Shown: positions 43,273-50,807, numbered from the stretch's first letter. The stretch is DNA of 64,000 nt from Bartonella tribocorum CIP 105476 (GCF_000196435.1 NC_010161.1:372001-436000), one strand, 5' to 3'. Numbers and translations are program-made. The notes: generated by a model not told the origin, from the sequence alone.

Positions 43273-43435
43273 TTTAATTTCTATTTTTACCAATAGGTTA
43301 ATTTACCTCAAATTTGATCGTACAGAGCGTTTTGTATTGCGGATGTGGTTTTCATCATAAAATTTTTAAATCGCTCTGTACGGTACATTTTTGTCGATTT
43401 AAACGCATATCTAATTACAAAACCATCAGCTCTTT

Positions 43436-44044
43436 TCACTGAAAAGGATTTAAACCAATCTCCGTTTTTTCAAGCATTTGCATCAGTTTATCCCATTTTT
43501 CAGCAGAAACAGGTTCTCCTTTCGGCTTAATCTCTGGTCTATCGAGTGAGGTAAATATCCCTTTAACAGTAGTTCGAATATCGTCTTCAAGCTTTTCACA
43601 GTAAAGCAGAAGATCAGCAGAAGCGGGCATGAATGTTGTCGACAAGCCTTCTGCTTTACCCTTCATCACATCCCTTGTTGCGGTTTTGATTGCCCAACGG
43701 CTTAAACCATCGAGAGAAAAAAGATAAGCAACAGCTGTGGCTTTTTCATCTTCTCCAGGTTGGCTTTTAAGTCCACCAGAAAGCATGAGAAACATAGCTT
43801 TTATTTCTTCCTCAGAAGCTTTTTCATCAAGCATTTGCAAAGCTTCTTTACCCAACGAAATAATTCTCTTCGCTTCTGCAGGTGATGGCTTTTTGCCTGG
43901 TAGCCAATGGAATGGAGGGTTTTGCATCATCCTCGAACAAAAATTTGTACGGACTGTCTGCATTTTTGAAATCGGACATGTGTTGTGTAATTCTATAGGC
44001 ACGACCGCGCTGTTGTCCTGTTTGGGAATTGGTTTGTGTTCCAT
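43436..44044 (-). CDS. Conserved prophage protein in the replication block
   Basis: 202 residues (start Met1 at 44044, or Met39-40 near 43930). KPSPAEAKRIISLGKEALQM, SRWAIKTATRDVMKGKAEGL, FMPASADLLLYCEKLEDDIR. Helical, no catalytic motif. The gene overlaps the replication gene by 197 nt in a different frame if Met1 is used, unusually long. Homologues usually follow the replication initiator in such prophages. Confidence 0.6.
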   Translation of the reverse strand: MEHKPIPKQDNSAVVPIELHNTCPISKMQTVRTNFCSRMMQNPPFHWLPGKKPSPAEAKRIISLGKEALQMLDEKASEEEIKAMFLMLSGGLKSQPGEDEKATAVAYLFSLDGLSRWAIKTATRDVMKGKAEGLSTTFMPASADLLLYCEKLEDDIRTTVKGIFTSLDRPEIKPKGEPVSAEKWDKLMQMLEKTEIGLNPFQ

Positions 44045-44921
44045 AATTTTCTCCTTGTTTGTAATTTTTTGAATTTCTCACCCAGTTACGCCACGTTGCT
44101 TGCCAATCGATTTTGGTTGCGTTTGCTCCAGCTTTTGAACGCCAGTAATCTCGAAACTTTGCGATTTCGACTTTGATACGCTCTGGAGGCAAGCCCTCTT
44201 CGATTGCAAAATCGTAATCGGGTTCAAAGTCTTCAGGCAATCGACAGCCCCGATTAGCTTTAACCCGCTTGGCTTTTTCCGGAACGTTTTCTTGCTCGTG
44301 AAGGGGTGGTTGGTTGGTCTCTACCGTTTCGATTTGTTCTGATTGGCTTTTGAGAGCATCATCCTCGATTGGCTCTTCAACCAAATCGTTTGTTTCTAAA
44401 TTTTCAGAACCAATTTCTTTTTTTGCTAATACGATAGTATTAGTTTTTTTATTATATATGTTATTGTTAATGTTATATGGTATCGTTTCCGTATCGCTTT
44501 CGTATTCATTCCGTATAGAATTCGTATCGCCTTCGTATTTAGCTTGTATAGATTTCGTATTATGCTTTACGTCTTTTTCTTTAGATTTTTTCCATCTAGC
44601 ACTAACAGCTTTTGATGCCGCTTCTGATTTTCCGGCGCTATCACTTAATTCTGCTTCAACATCTAGATTCCATAAACGACCGTCTGCTAAACGAATAATA
44701 TGACCTGTGCTCTGTAAAACGTCTAATGCTTTGACAAATGCCTTTACTGAATAGCCAGTATAATTAGCCCAAACCTTAATGTTATTTAAAAGAGGTTCAC
44801 CTGTGTGAAGCATTTGCAACCGTAATCTCATGTATATATTGCCTTCAATAGAAGACAAATAAGTGAGATCAAGAATCCATTTATCAGCAAAAAGCCTTGT
44901 CCATGGTATTTTACTGGACAT
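43848..44921 (-). CDS. Phage replication protein (DUF1376-like, initiator/helicase-loader type)
   Basis: 357 residues. N-terminal winged-helix region (WTRLFADKWILDLTYLSSIE, EGNIYMRLRLQMLHTGEPLL), a Lys/Asn/Glu-rich linker with SARWKK, and a C-terminal motif FRDYWRSKAGANATKIDW-x-ATWRNWVRN typical of phage replication proteins. The start overlaps the stop of the RuvC-like gene. The last 65 codons overlap the next gene. Likely role in origin recognition; no ATPase motifs seen. Confidence 0.72.
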   Translation of the reverse strand: MSSKIPWTRLFADKWILDLTYLSSIEGNIYMRLRLQMLHTGEPLLNNIKVWANYTGYSVKAFVKALDVLQSTGHIIRLADGRLWNLDVEAELSDSAGKSEAASKAVSARWKKSKEKDVKHNTKSIQAKYEGDTNSIRNEYESDTETIPYNINNNIYNKKTNTIVLAKKEIGSENLETNDLVEEPIEDDALKSQSEQIETVETNQPPLHEQENVPEKAKRVKANRGCRLPEDFEPDYDFAIEEGLPPERIKVEIAKFRDYWRSKAGANATKIDWQATWRNWVRNSKNYKQGENYGTQTNSQTGQQRGRAYRITQHMSDFKNADSPYKFLFEDDAKPSIPLATRQKAITCRSEENYFVG

Positions 44922-45390
44922 GCATACCCCCTTCTTTCTTTAAATATAAAATTGCCAAAGCATCTGCTTCATTGTCATCACAAGGCGCGTGACCTTTTGC
45001 ACGCATTGCCTTAATCATTTCTTCTTTTGACGCATTCCCTTTTCCTGTCGTCGCTTTCTTAATCGTACCAACGGGAATGCCTTCATACGGTATCTGATGA
45101 TGTTCACACCAAGCTGTTAGAGTTGCTAGAAAGCCCCCATAAACATGAGAAGCGTCTGTACCCACATGCCGGCGTACTTCTTCAAAATACACCGCATCAA
45201 TTTCATAAACAGATCTCTTTAGTTCAGTAAGCCATTTCTTAAAGCGCAGATAACGCATACCACCGCCTTCAAAACGGCGTGATTGAAAATGTTCTGTATC
45301 GCTTGTGATAAAACCATCTGCATCACGAAGCGCCCAGCCAGTCTTAGTCCCTAGATCAAGACAGAGAATGGTTTGTGCATTAGTGATCAT
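44911..45390 (-). CDS. RuvC-like Holliday-junction resolvase
   Basis: 159 residues with an RNase H-like fold: ILCLDLGTKTGWAL (first Asp), DAVYFEEVRRHVG (Glu pair), GNASKEEMIKAMRAKG and DDNEADALAILYL (last acidic pair). Resolves branched DNA during replication or packaging. It is the second gene of the leftward early operon, after the Cro-like regulator. Confidence 0.82.
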   Translation of the reverse strand: MITNAQTILCLDLGTKTGWALRDADGFITSDTEHFQSRRFEGGGMRYLRFKKWLTELKRSVYEIDAVYFEEVRRHVGTDASHVYGGFLATLTAWCEHHQIPYEGIPVGTIKKATTGKGNASKEEMIKAMRAKGHAPCDDNEADALAILYLKKEGGMHVQ

Positions 45391-45451
45391 AATCCCCCCT
45401 GCTGTTGCGTATTTATATGTGTGCTATGACAGAGCGTGTGTGATTAAGCTT

Positions 45452-45763
45452 TTAAAAATTGTGCTGCTGGTGCTCGTTATCATCCGTAGGAGCAGTAGTA
45501 AAAGAAGATATTTGAGGTGATATAGTGTCATATGATTGCGCCCCATAAAAAAACGAGAAAAAGTCTTCTGCCTTAATTGGTGCTCCAATTCTTTTAGCTT
45601 CATTTAAAAGGATTGGGATATGTTTTATCGGAATTCTTCCACCAGTTCCACCTTTTGATACAGGACGGAGCCAGACATACACACGTGTTCTATGAACCCC
45701 AAGCAACTGAGATACCTTACGAACCCCACCTAACAGATTTATTATTTCATAAAATTGTTTCAT
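45452..45763 (-). CDS. Cro-like helix-turn-helix regulator (YdaS/CI-antagonist type)
   Basis: 103 residues. KQFYEIINLLGGVRKVSQLL and GVHRTRVYVWLRPVSKGGTG form the helix-turn-helix; IPIKHIPILLNEAKRIG follows. It is divergent from the CI-like gene across a 50-bp operator region, in the place of cro. The -10 box ends 7 nt before the ATG, so the RNA is probably leaderless. Confidence 0.8.
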   Translation of the reverse strand: MKQFYEIINLLGGVRKVSQLLGVHRTRVYVWLRPVSKGGTGGRIPIKHIPILLNEAKRIGAPIKAEDFFSFFYGAQSYDTISPQISSFTTAPTDDNEHQQHNF

Positions 45764-45770
45764 AGCACAT

Positions 45771-45798
45771 TATGTAGCGATTATAAAAACAATGTCAA
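45771..45798 (-). promoter_or_regulatory. Early promoter and operator between cro-like and CI-like genes
   Basis: Minus strand: TTGACA (45798-45793), 16-nt spacer TTGTTTTTATAATCGC, TACATA (45776-45771). The spacer-plus-10 word is the same as in the promoter before 46627, which suggests one repressor controls both. Confidence 0.75.
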
Positions 45799-45813
45799 GA
45801 AGGAAAATTGATA

Positions 45814-46464
45814 ATGAAGTTACATGTTGCTAAATTAGAAAATGACGGTTGTATACAACGTACCTACAATAAAGATATGACAATAAGTATCTCTCAATGG
45901 TTACAAAATGCCTTATCTGAAGCTGGATTAAGCCAATCAGAGCTTTCAAGACAGCTAACCGCTTCTTTAGGTCGCTCGATAGATCGTGCTGCCGTCAATA
46001 AAATGCTAAAAGGAACAAGAGATATTTCTGCTCGAGAATTATTAGAAATATCAAAACTTACAGGTGCTTCTATTCCCACTAATCACTTAGTTCCTTTGAT
46101 TGGATCTGTAGGAGCCGGCGGAGAAATAATCGCAATAGATTCTGGTTGTCTAGAAGAAGTAGAAGCCCCGCCATCTGCTCCTAAAGGAACTGTTGCTGTT
46201 CGCGTGGTAGGTGATTCTATGTTTCCAGCCATTGAAGAAGGAAGCCTTCTTTTTTATTCCTATCATCTGCCACCAGAGAATCTTATTAACAACCGCGCTA
46301 TCATAAAAACTAAATGTGGAAAAGTTTATATCAAAGTATTACGTCTCGGAAAAGAAAAAGGGAAATGGGTTTTATCCAGTATAAATGGAAAGTATGCCGA
46401 TATCGTAGATGTAGAGTTAGAATGGTGTGCACCTATCGACTGGATTAAGCCAGCCAGAATATAA
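45814..46464 (+). CDS. CI-like phage repressor, S24 family
   Basis: 216 residues from ATG 45814 (AAGGA 10 nt upstream). Helix-turn-helix at about 25-75 (LSQSELSRQLTASLGRSIDR, AAVNKMLKGTRDISARELLE). C-terminal LexA-like domain: possible cleavage site AG in VGAGGE, catalytic Ser in VGDSMFP, catalytic Lys in NRAIIKTKCG. RecA-stimulated self-cleavage would induce the prophage. Antirepressors elsewhere may bind it. Confidence 0.9.
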   Translation: MKLHVAKLENDGCIQRTYNKDMTISISQWLQNALSEAGLSQSELSRQLTASLGRSIDRAAVNKMLKGTRDISARELLEISKLTGASIPTNHLVPLIGSVGAGGEIIAIDSGCLEEVEAPPSAPKGTVAVRVVGDSMFPAIEEGSLLFYSYHLPPENLINNRAIIKTKCGKVYIKVLRLGKEKGKWVLSSINGKYADIVDVELEWCAPIDWIKPARI

Positions 46465-46517
46465 ATTAATATTTTTATATTTTTTCCAGCAGGTCTTTAG
46501 TTTATTACTTTTAAAAA

Positions 46518-46572
46518 AATTTTTAAAATCGCTACATTTTTCTATTGACTTTGTTTTTAAAATCGCTACATT
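46518..46572 (+). promoter_or_regulatory. Repressor-controlled rightward promoter with repeated operator
   Basis: TTGACT (46545-46550), 16-nt spacer TTGTTTTTAAAATCGC, TACATT (46567-46572). The word TTTTTAAAATCGCTACA occurs at 46520 and again at 46554, 34 bp apart (about three helical turns), and in inverted form at 45773. Confidence 0.72.
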
Positions 46573-46626
46573 GGTATCCATAAATTAACACGAACAATCG
46601 CCAAGAGGCGTTAGGGAGGGGAAATT

Positions 46627-47001
46627 ATGGAAAAGCCAATTCTCATTCATTCCAATGAAATTTTATTAGTTGCCTACGATAAAGAGCAATACATTGCAGA
46701 GTCTGGACCACTTGATGCAAGCCAAGTTTTAAGCATTGTTGATGAGGTAGATGATGCAATCCAAATCTTTCGCATCAATCCCTCTGAGAAGAGTTGTGAA
46801 GATATTTCTGAAGAGATTGCAGACGCATATGTAGAAGCAAATATTGAACATCTCTATGAGGATAGTAAGGTTCATTATTTTGTAGGTGAAAGTGATGCTT
46901 ACCATGACCTTTTAGATGATTTAGCAAAAGAAAAATATAATGATGAGGTCTACGGGACCTATGAACAGCAGCACCGTTTGCGTCCTTGTGATGTGCTTTA
47001 A
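46627..47001 (+). CDS. Acidic protein of unknown function, first gene of the rightward operon
   Basis: 124 residues, strongly acidic with few basic residues (SIVDEVDDAIQIF, EDISEEIADAYVEANIEHLY, YHDLLDDLAKEKYNDEVYG). AGGGAGGGG precedes the ATG. It is expressed from the CI-controlled promoter, with a terminator behind it. Charge and position would fit a DNA-mimic or anti-restriction protein, but no family is recognised. Confidence 0.65.
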   Translation: MEKPILIHSNEILLVAYDKEQYIAESGPLDASQVLSIVDEVDDAIQIFRINPSEKSCEDISEEIADAYVEANIEHLYEDSKVHYFVGESDAYHDLLDDLAKEKYNDEVYGTYEQQHRLRPCDVL

Positions 47002-47009
47002 AAATTCTA

Positions 47010-47038
47010 AAGGGCGTTTTTAAGAGCGCCCCCTTTTT
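47010..47038 (+). terminator. Intrinsic terminator after the acidic gene
   Basis: GGGCG...GCGCCC stem (47012-47031) followed by TTTTT (47034-47038). Confidence 0.65.
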
Positions 47039-47069
47039 CCCATCAATCCCAGCCAATATGAGGTCCGTA

Positions 47070-47462
47070 ATGGAAAAGCTAATTGCTATCCAGCAAAATA
47101 CAAATAAACACGAAACAATTCCCACCATGTCTAGCATTGAAATTGCAGAGTTATGCGGTAAAAGACATGCCCATGTAATGCGAGATATTCGTAAACTATT
47201 TAGCGAACTTAAAATCGACCTGAGTAATTTTGCTGGATTATACAAAGATTCAACAGGTCGTACTCTTCCTTGTTACCATCTTCCTAAACGTGAATCTCTT
47301 ATTGTCATTTTAGGTTACAACACTGTGTTACGCGCAAAAATCATAGATTATTGGAAAAAATTAGAAGAGCAAGCAGCTAATCCCCAAATCGATTTTTCGA
47401 GCCCTGAAATACGAGCAGCTATCATGATGCATCTTAAAAATAAAATTAAACAGACTGCATAG
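47070..47462 (+). CDS. Rha-domain phage regulatory protein
   Basis: 130 residues from ATG 47070. TMSSIEIAELCGKRHAHVMR, GRTLPCYHLPKRESLIVILG, YNTVLRAKIIDYWKKLEEQA: Rha domain as in antirepressor D, with only a short C-terminal stretch and no KilAC. It is followed by a complete AntA/AntB-KilAC gene after 9 nt. No structured leader precedes it, unlike the other antirepressors. Confidence 0.8.
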   Translation: MEKLIAIQQNTNKHETIPTMSSIEIAELCGKRHAHVMRDIRKLFSELKIDLSNFAGLYKDSTGRTLPCYHLPKRESLIVILGYNTVLRAKIIDYWKKLEEQAANPQIDFSSPEIRAAIMMHLKNKIKQTA

Positions 47463-47471
47463 GAGTTCATC

Positions 47472-48230
47472 ATGAACACTCTCATAGAGATTAAAAAACA
47501 AATCATTGATCAGGAAATAGTTCAGACAGTAAATGCACGTGATCTGCATGCATTCTTAGAGGCAAAACGTGACTTTTCAAATTGGATTAAGGACCGTATT
47601 ACCAGATACAATTTTATAGAAGGACAAGACTTTGTAAAAACACAAGATTTGCGGTCGCCAAATTTGGCGAGCGCAAAATCTAGGGCTGTTATCGCGATTA
47701 ACTACTATCTCACACTCGATAGAGCCAAAGAACTTTCTATGCTTGAGAACAATCAGAAAGGGAGAGAAGCCCGTTTATACTTTATCGAATGTGAAAAGCG
47801 TGTAAAGCAAGTAGTAACACCACAAATCGACTACTCAAGTCCAAAGGCTATGATTGGCTTTTTGAATTACCTACAAGGTCAAATAGATCAAAAAGACACT
47901 ATCATTGAAGATTTAACACCAAAAGCCATGGCTCTTGAAAGCTTACAGCGCCATGATGGGCTCTTTGGTCTTACAGAAGCTGCTAAAATACTCGAGATGC
48001 AACCAAAACAATTCATTCAATTTTTACAGCAAAAAGGTTGGATTTACAGACGTGCAGCGGGTGGAAATTTGCTACCGTATCAAGACAAAATCCAAAAGCA
48101 GCTTATGGATTGTCCAACGATCACACTTCAAACTGCAAGTGGAATAGAAAAAGTCATTCCTTGTGCAAAAATTACCACAAAAGGCATGGGGTTGCTGTCT
48201 CAAGAACTTAAACGACAAAGCATGCATTAA
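47472..48230 (+). CDS. Antirepressor with AntA/AntB and KilAC domains
   Basis: 252 residues. AntA/AntB: VNARDLHAFLEAKRDFSNWI, YYLTLDRAKELSMLENNQKG; KilAC: GLFGLTEAAKILEMQPKQFI, GWIYRRAAGGNLLPYQDKIQ. GGAG precedes the ATG, but there is no leader of the E1-E2-E3 type. The KilAC half is more diverged from copies B and D. It carries its own in-gene palindrome. Confidence 0.87.
   Translation: MNTLIEIKKQIIDQEIVQTVNARDLHAFLEAKRDFSNWIKDRITRYNFIEGQDFVKTQDLRSPNLASAKSRAVIAINYYLTLDRAKELSMLENNQKGREARLYFIECEKRVKQVVTPQIDYSSPKAMIGFLNYLQGQIDQKDTIIEDLTPKAMALESLQRHDGLFGLTEAAKILEMQPKQFIQFLQQKGWIYRRAAGGNLLPYQDKIQKQLMDCPTITLQTASGIEKVIPCAKITTKGMGLLSQELKRQSMH
47648..47677 (+). repeat. Palindrome inside the antirepressor gene at 47472
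   Basis: TCGCCAAATTTGGCGA (47655-47670) with one mismatch, then TTTGCG/CGCAAA arms. Encodes LRSPNLASAKS. Same site as in the paralogues, with another sequence. Confidence 0.75.
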
Positions 48231-48242
48231 GAGGCAATCATC

Positions 48243-48300
48243 ATGGAAAAGAAATACGAACTGACTGATGAAATAGACATGGTTTATTTGTATCAATTTT
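48243..48300 (+). pseudogene. Truncated start of a beta-helix (YEFT-type) phage protein
   Basis: ATG 48243 opens MEKKYELTDEIDMV, the start motif (KKYE(L/F)T) of the protein relic at 59077-59632, and then runs out of similarity just before leader E. GGCAATCATC gives little Shine-Dalgarno. It seems cut off by the leader cassette. Confidence 0.4.
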
Positions 48301-48312
48301 TGAATTTTTTAA

Positions 48313-48587
48313 TTGACAATATACTATTAGTATATATATGCTCGAATCAGGTGCCTAAGAAACATCTTGAATCGATAGCGGATAGATTGCCGAAACAATC
48401 TTTTCTCCGCGCCTTAAAGACTTTGACTCGTTGTATGCGTGTAGCATATAAAGGTTTTGTCGGGTGTAGCTATGCCATACAATACCCTTATGGGGAAAGC
48501 ATAGCGACGGACTATCGACCGTGTTTCTTAGCGCCCGGCATTCCTCTGGAATGTCAATAAGAAACCTCTAATCGATAGGAGTTCATT
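48313..48587 (+). ncRNA. Structured antirepressor leader, copy E
   Basis: Promoter TTGACA (48313) with an AT-rich -10 (TATATG near 48335). E1: TAAGAAAC (48356), TCGATAG (48372). E2: CTATCGA (48512), GTTTCTTA (48523). E3: TAAGAAAC (48558), TCGATAG (48572) running into GGAG. Internal hairpin GCTATGC/GCATAGC and a hairpin GGCATTCC/GGAATGTC before E3. The TCGATAG code is shared with copy A, but the TAAGAAAC part is shared with D. Confidence 0.75.
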
Positions 48588-49178
48588 ATGAACATTCTTA
48601 TAAAAATTACGGAACAAACAATTGATCAAGAAATAGTTCAAACAGTAAATGCACGTGAGTTGCATACGTTTTTGAAGGTCACATCTCGTTTTAACGATTG
48701 GATTATTAATCGTATTAAAGAATACGGTTTCCTAGAAAATAAGGACTTTGTGAGTTTTACTAAAAATTTAGTAAAACCTAATGCCCATCAAGAAAATCAA
48801 GGTGTTATGAGTTTCGGTAAAAATTTACCGAAACCTAAAGGTGGTCGTCCAAGTATCGAATATCACCTCACTCTAGACATGGCAAAAGAGCTTTCCATGG
48901 TTGAACGCAATGAGAAAGGCAGACAAGCTCGTCGTTACTTTATTGAGTGTGAGAAAAAGTTAAAAAGCCAATCTGTTGATTATGATAATGATACACGCTT
49001 TGATTTGCCAAGCTATTGGGAGGGTATGAATGCTGGTGAAAAAGCTCTGTATCTTTTAGGTCCTATTCATGTTCGTCTTATCGATGCTTTCAGAGTAGAT
49101 GAAGAAAACAGAAGATACAAAGCTCTCATTAAAGAAGCAAAACAGGTGTTAGCAAGATCTGTCGTGAAAGCTGCTTAG
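48588..49178 (+). CDS. AntA/AntB-type antirepressor, short form
   Basis: 196 residues, nearly identical to 5025-5615 beyond residue 65 and divergent before it (ELHTFLKVTSRFNDWIINRI). The same C-terminal domain (DLPSYWEGMNAGEKALYLLG, LIDAFRVDEENRRY). It follows leader E; the start lies 10 nt after GGAG. Same role presumed as for copy A. Gene conversion between the two is likely. Confidence 0.82.
   Translation: MNILIKITEQTIDQEIVQTVNARELHTFLKVTSRFNDWIINRIKEYGFLENKDFVSFTKNLVKPNAHQENQGVMSFGKNLPKPKGGRPSIEYHLTLDMAKELSMVERNEKGRQARRYFIECEKKLKSQSVDYDNDTRFDLPSYWEGMNAGEKALYLLGPIHVRLIDAFRVDEENRRYKALIKEAKQVLARSVVKAA
48754..48834 (+). repeat. Two palindromes inside antirepressor gene E
   Basis: 48754-48777: GTTTTACTAAA / TTTAGTAAAAC around AA. 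48811-48834: GTTTCGGTAAA / TTTACCGAAAC around AA. The second equals that in copy A; the first has both arms changed relative to copy A. Confidence 0.78.
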
Positions 49179-49194
49179 ATTTAAAATATGATCT

Positions 49195-49221
49195 CATCTT
49201 CTCGTCTTTACAGGCGGGGAG
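49195..49221 (+). other. Decayed cassette-end hairpin
   Basis: CTTCTCG...CGGGGAGG matches the CTCCCCG/CGGGGAG element of the other cassettes with one changed base in the left arm, so the stem is weaker. Confidence 0.45.
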
Positions 49222-49329
49222 GTGTCAAATCACACAGTCCCTAGAAACAGGATTCTAATAACCAAACCAACTTTTAACACATGCGTGATTCACGCCACGG
49301 GGGAATTGCGCGCAATGGAGGAAAGCAAA

Positions 49330-50106
49330 ATGAATGAACAAAGCACGAACTTAACAGAAGTAAACAAAACAAACAATTGTGAAGTCAAATCTACAGCTAT
49401 GGACCTTATTTTAACAAGAGCCTTAGAAAATGATGTCGATATGGACCGTCTCGAGCGTCTTATTGCATTGCGAGAAAAAGAAATAGAACGACAAAACTAT
49501 CAATACTTTGTTTCTGATCTTTCTGCTATGCAAATGGAATATCAAAAAATACATAAAAACGCTAAGAATGCCCATACAAATAGCCAATATGCGACCCTTG
49601 ACCAACATATTGATGCTGTAAAGGAAACTCTGTCAAAATACCACTTCGCTTTGTTTTCTCGTATCAAAGAACAAAGTCATGACACTATCGTCATAGAAAT
49701 GACGTTGACACATCCTTCAGGAAACAAAATATCAACAGAAGGGAAATTTCCTTATGATGTTAAAGGATGCAAATCAACTATCCAATCGGTAGGCTCCACC
49801 ATCACCTATGCACGTAGATATCTCTTAGGTATGCTTCTTAATGTAGCAAGCAAAGAAGACGATACAGATGGAAACATGCCTATCAAATCTGCTGTTCCAC
49901 AACAGATCAATGAAATCAAAAGCCTCATATCACAAACCCAAACAGAAGAGGAAAAAATACTTGCTTATGCAAACGTTGAAAAGCTTGACGATATGTCTAA
50001 TGGACAAGCACAAACGGTGTTACATCTTTTGAAAAGTAAACAAAACAAGAAAAAGGTAGAAACGGAACACTCTTTACCATCACAAGAACAACAAACGGCG
50101 GTGTGA
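49330..50106 (+). CDS. ERF-family single-strand annealing recombinase
   Basis: 258 residues from ATG 49330 (GGAGGA 8 nt before; upstream Met codons lack a site). LEKEIERQN-type helix, then FVSDLSAMQMEYQKIHKNAK, NSQYATLDQHIDAVKETLSK, SVGSTITYARRYLLGMLLNV, the ERF signature. It anneals homologous strands with the exonuclease encoded next. Confidence 0.88.
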   Translation: MNEQSTNLTEVNKTNNCEVKSTAMDLILTRALENDVDMDRLERLIALREKEIERQNYQYFVSDLSAMQMEYQKIHKNAKNAHTNSQYATLDQHIDAVKETLSKYHFALFSRIKEQSHDTIVIEMTLTHPSGNKISTEGKFPYDVKGCKSTIQSVGSTITYARRYLLGMLLNVASKEDDTDGNMPIKSAVPQQINEIKSLISQTQTEEEKILAYANVEKLDDMSNGQAQTVLHLLKSKQNKKKVETEHSLPSQEQQTAV

Positions 50107-50107
50107 A

Positions 50108-50731
50108 ATGGAACAAAGAACAGCAGAGTGGTTTCAAGCCCGTTTAGGCAAAGTTACCGCTTCAAACGTTTACAACGTACTCAGTAAAACAGCAAAGGGA
50201 ACCCCTACAAGCAAATATGAAGACTATAAAATTAAACTCATTACAGAGCGTTTAACAGAAGAAGTAAGCCAATTTTATACAACGCCTGCTATGCAATGGG
50301 GCATTGAACATGAAGAAGATGCTCTAAAAGAATATGAATTTATTTATGACACGATTGTCACAAGATGCGGATTTATCGAACATCCCACAATCAAAATGGC
50401 GGGCGCTAGTCCTGATGGGTTTATTGGTGATGACGGTTTAGTTGAAGTCAAATGCCCACAAACCATCAACCATCTACGCTTCTTTATAGATGACAATATA
50501 AAGCCTGAATATCGCGCGCAAATGCAATTTCAAATGGCTTGTACGGGGCGTAAATGGTGTGATTTTATCAGTTATGACCCACGTTTTACGAGGCAATCAA
50601 CATACTTGCGTATGAAAATCAAACGCATCCACCGTGATGAAGAACAAATTGAACAGATTAATCAAGCGGTTGAAGTCTTTTTAGAGGAAATAGAGCAAGA
50701 GATGGAAAAGATTTTGACAAAAGCCGCTTGA
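50108..50731 (+). CDS. YqaJ/lambda-exo-type recombination exonuclease
   Basis: 207 residues: RTAEWFQARLGKVTASNVYN (YqaJ start), MQWGIEHEEDALKEYE, AGASPDGFIGDDGLVEVKCP with the catalytic D and E-x-K, and YRAQMQFQMACTGRKWCDF with the Gln. Resects DNA ends to feed the ERF annealing protein. ATG is 1 nt after the ERF stop. Confidence 0.9.
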   Translation: MEQRTAEWFQARLGKVTASNVYNVLSKTAKGTPTSKYEDYKIKLITERLTEEVSQFYTTPAMQWGIEHEEDALKEYEFIYDTIVTRCGFIEHPTIKMAGASPDGFIGDDGLVEVKCPQTINHLRFFIDDNIKPEYRAQMQFQMACTGRKWCDFISYDPRFTRQSTYLRMKIKRIHRDEEQIEQINQAVEVFLEEIEQEMEKILTKAA

Positions 50732-50807
50732 CGTTATGGGGGTGCTCTCCTCCCAGCACCCCCACCCATTTAAGTAATAAGTAATATAAAAATAGAAAGG
50801 TAATGAG

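Noticed and set aside
5025..49178. In-gene palindromes as recombination (inversion) sites of a shufflon
   Set aside because: No invertase gene or partial gene copies arranged for inversion are present, so this was not proposed.
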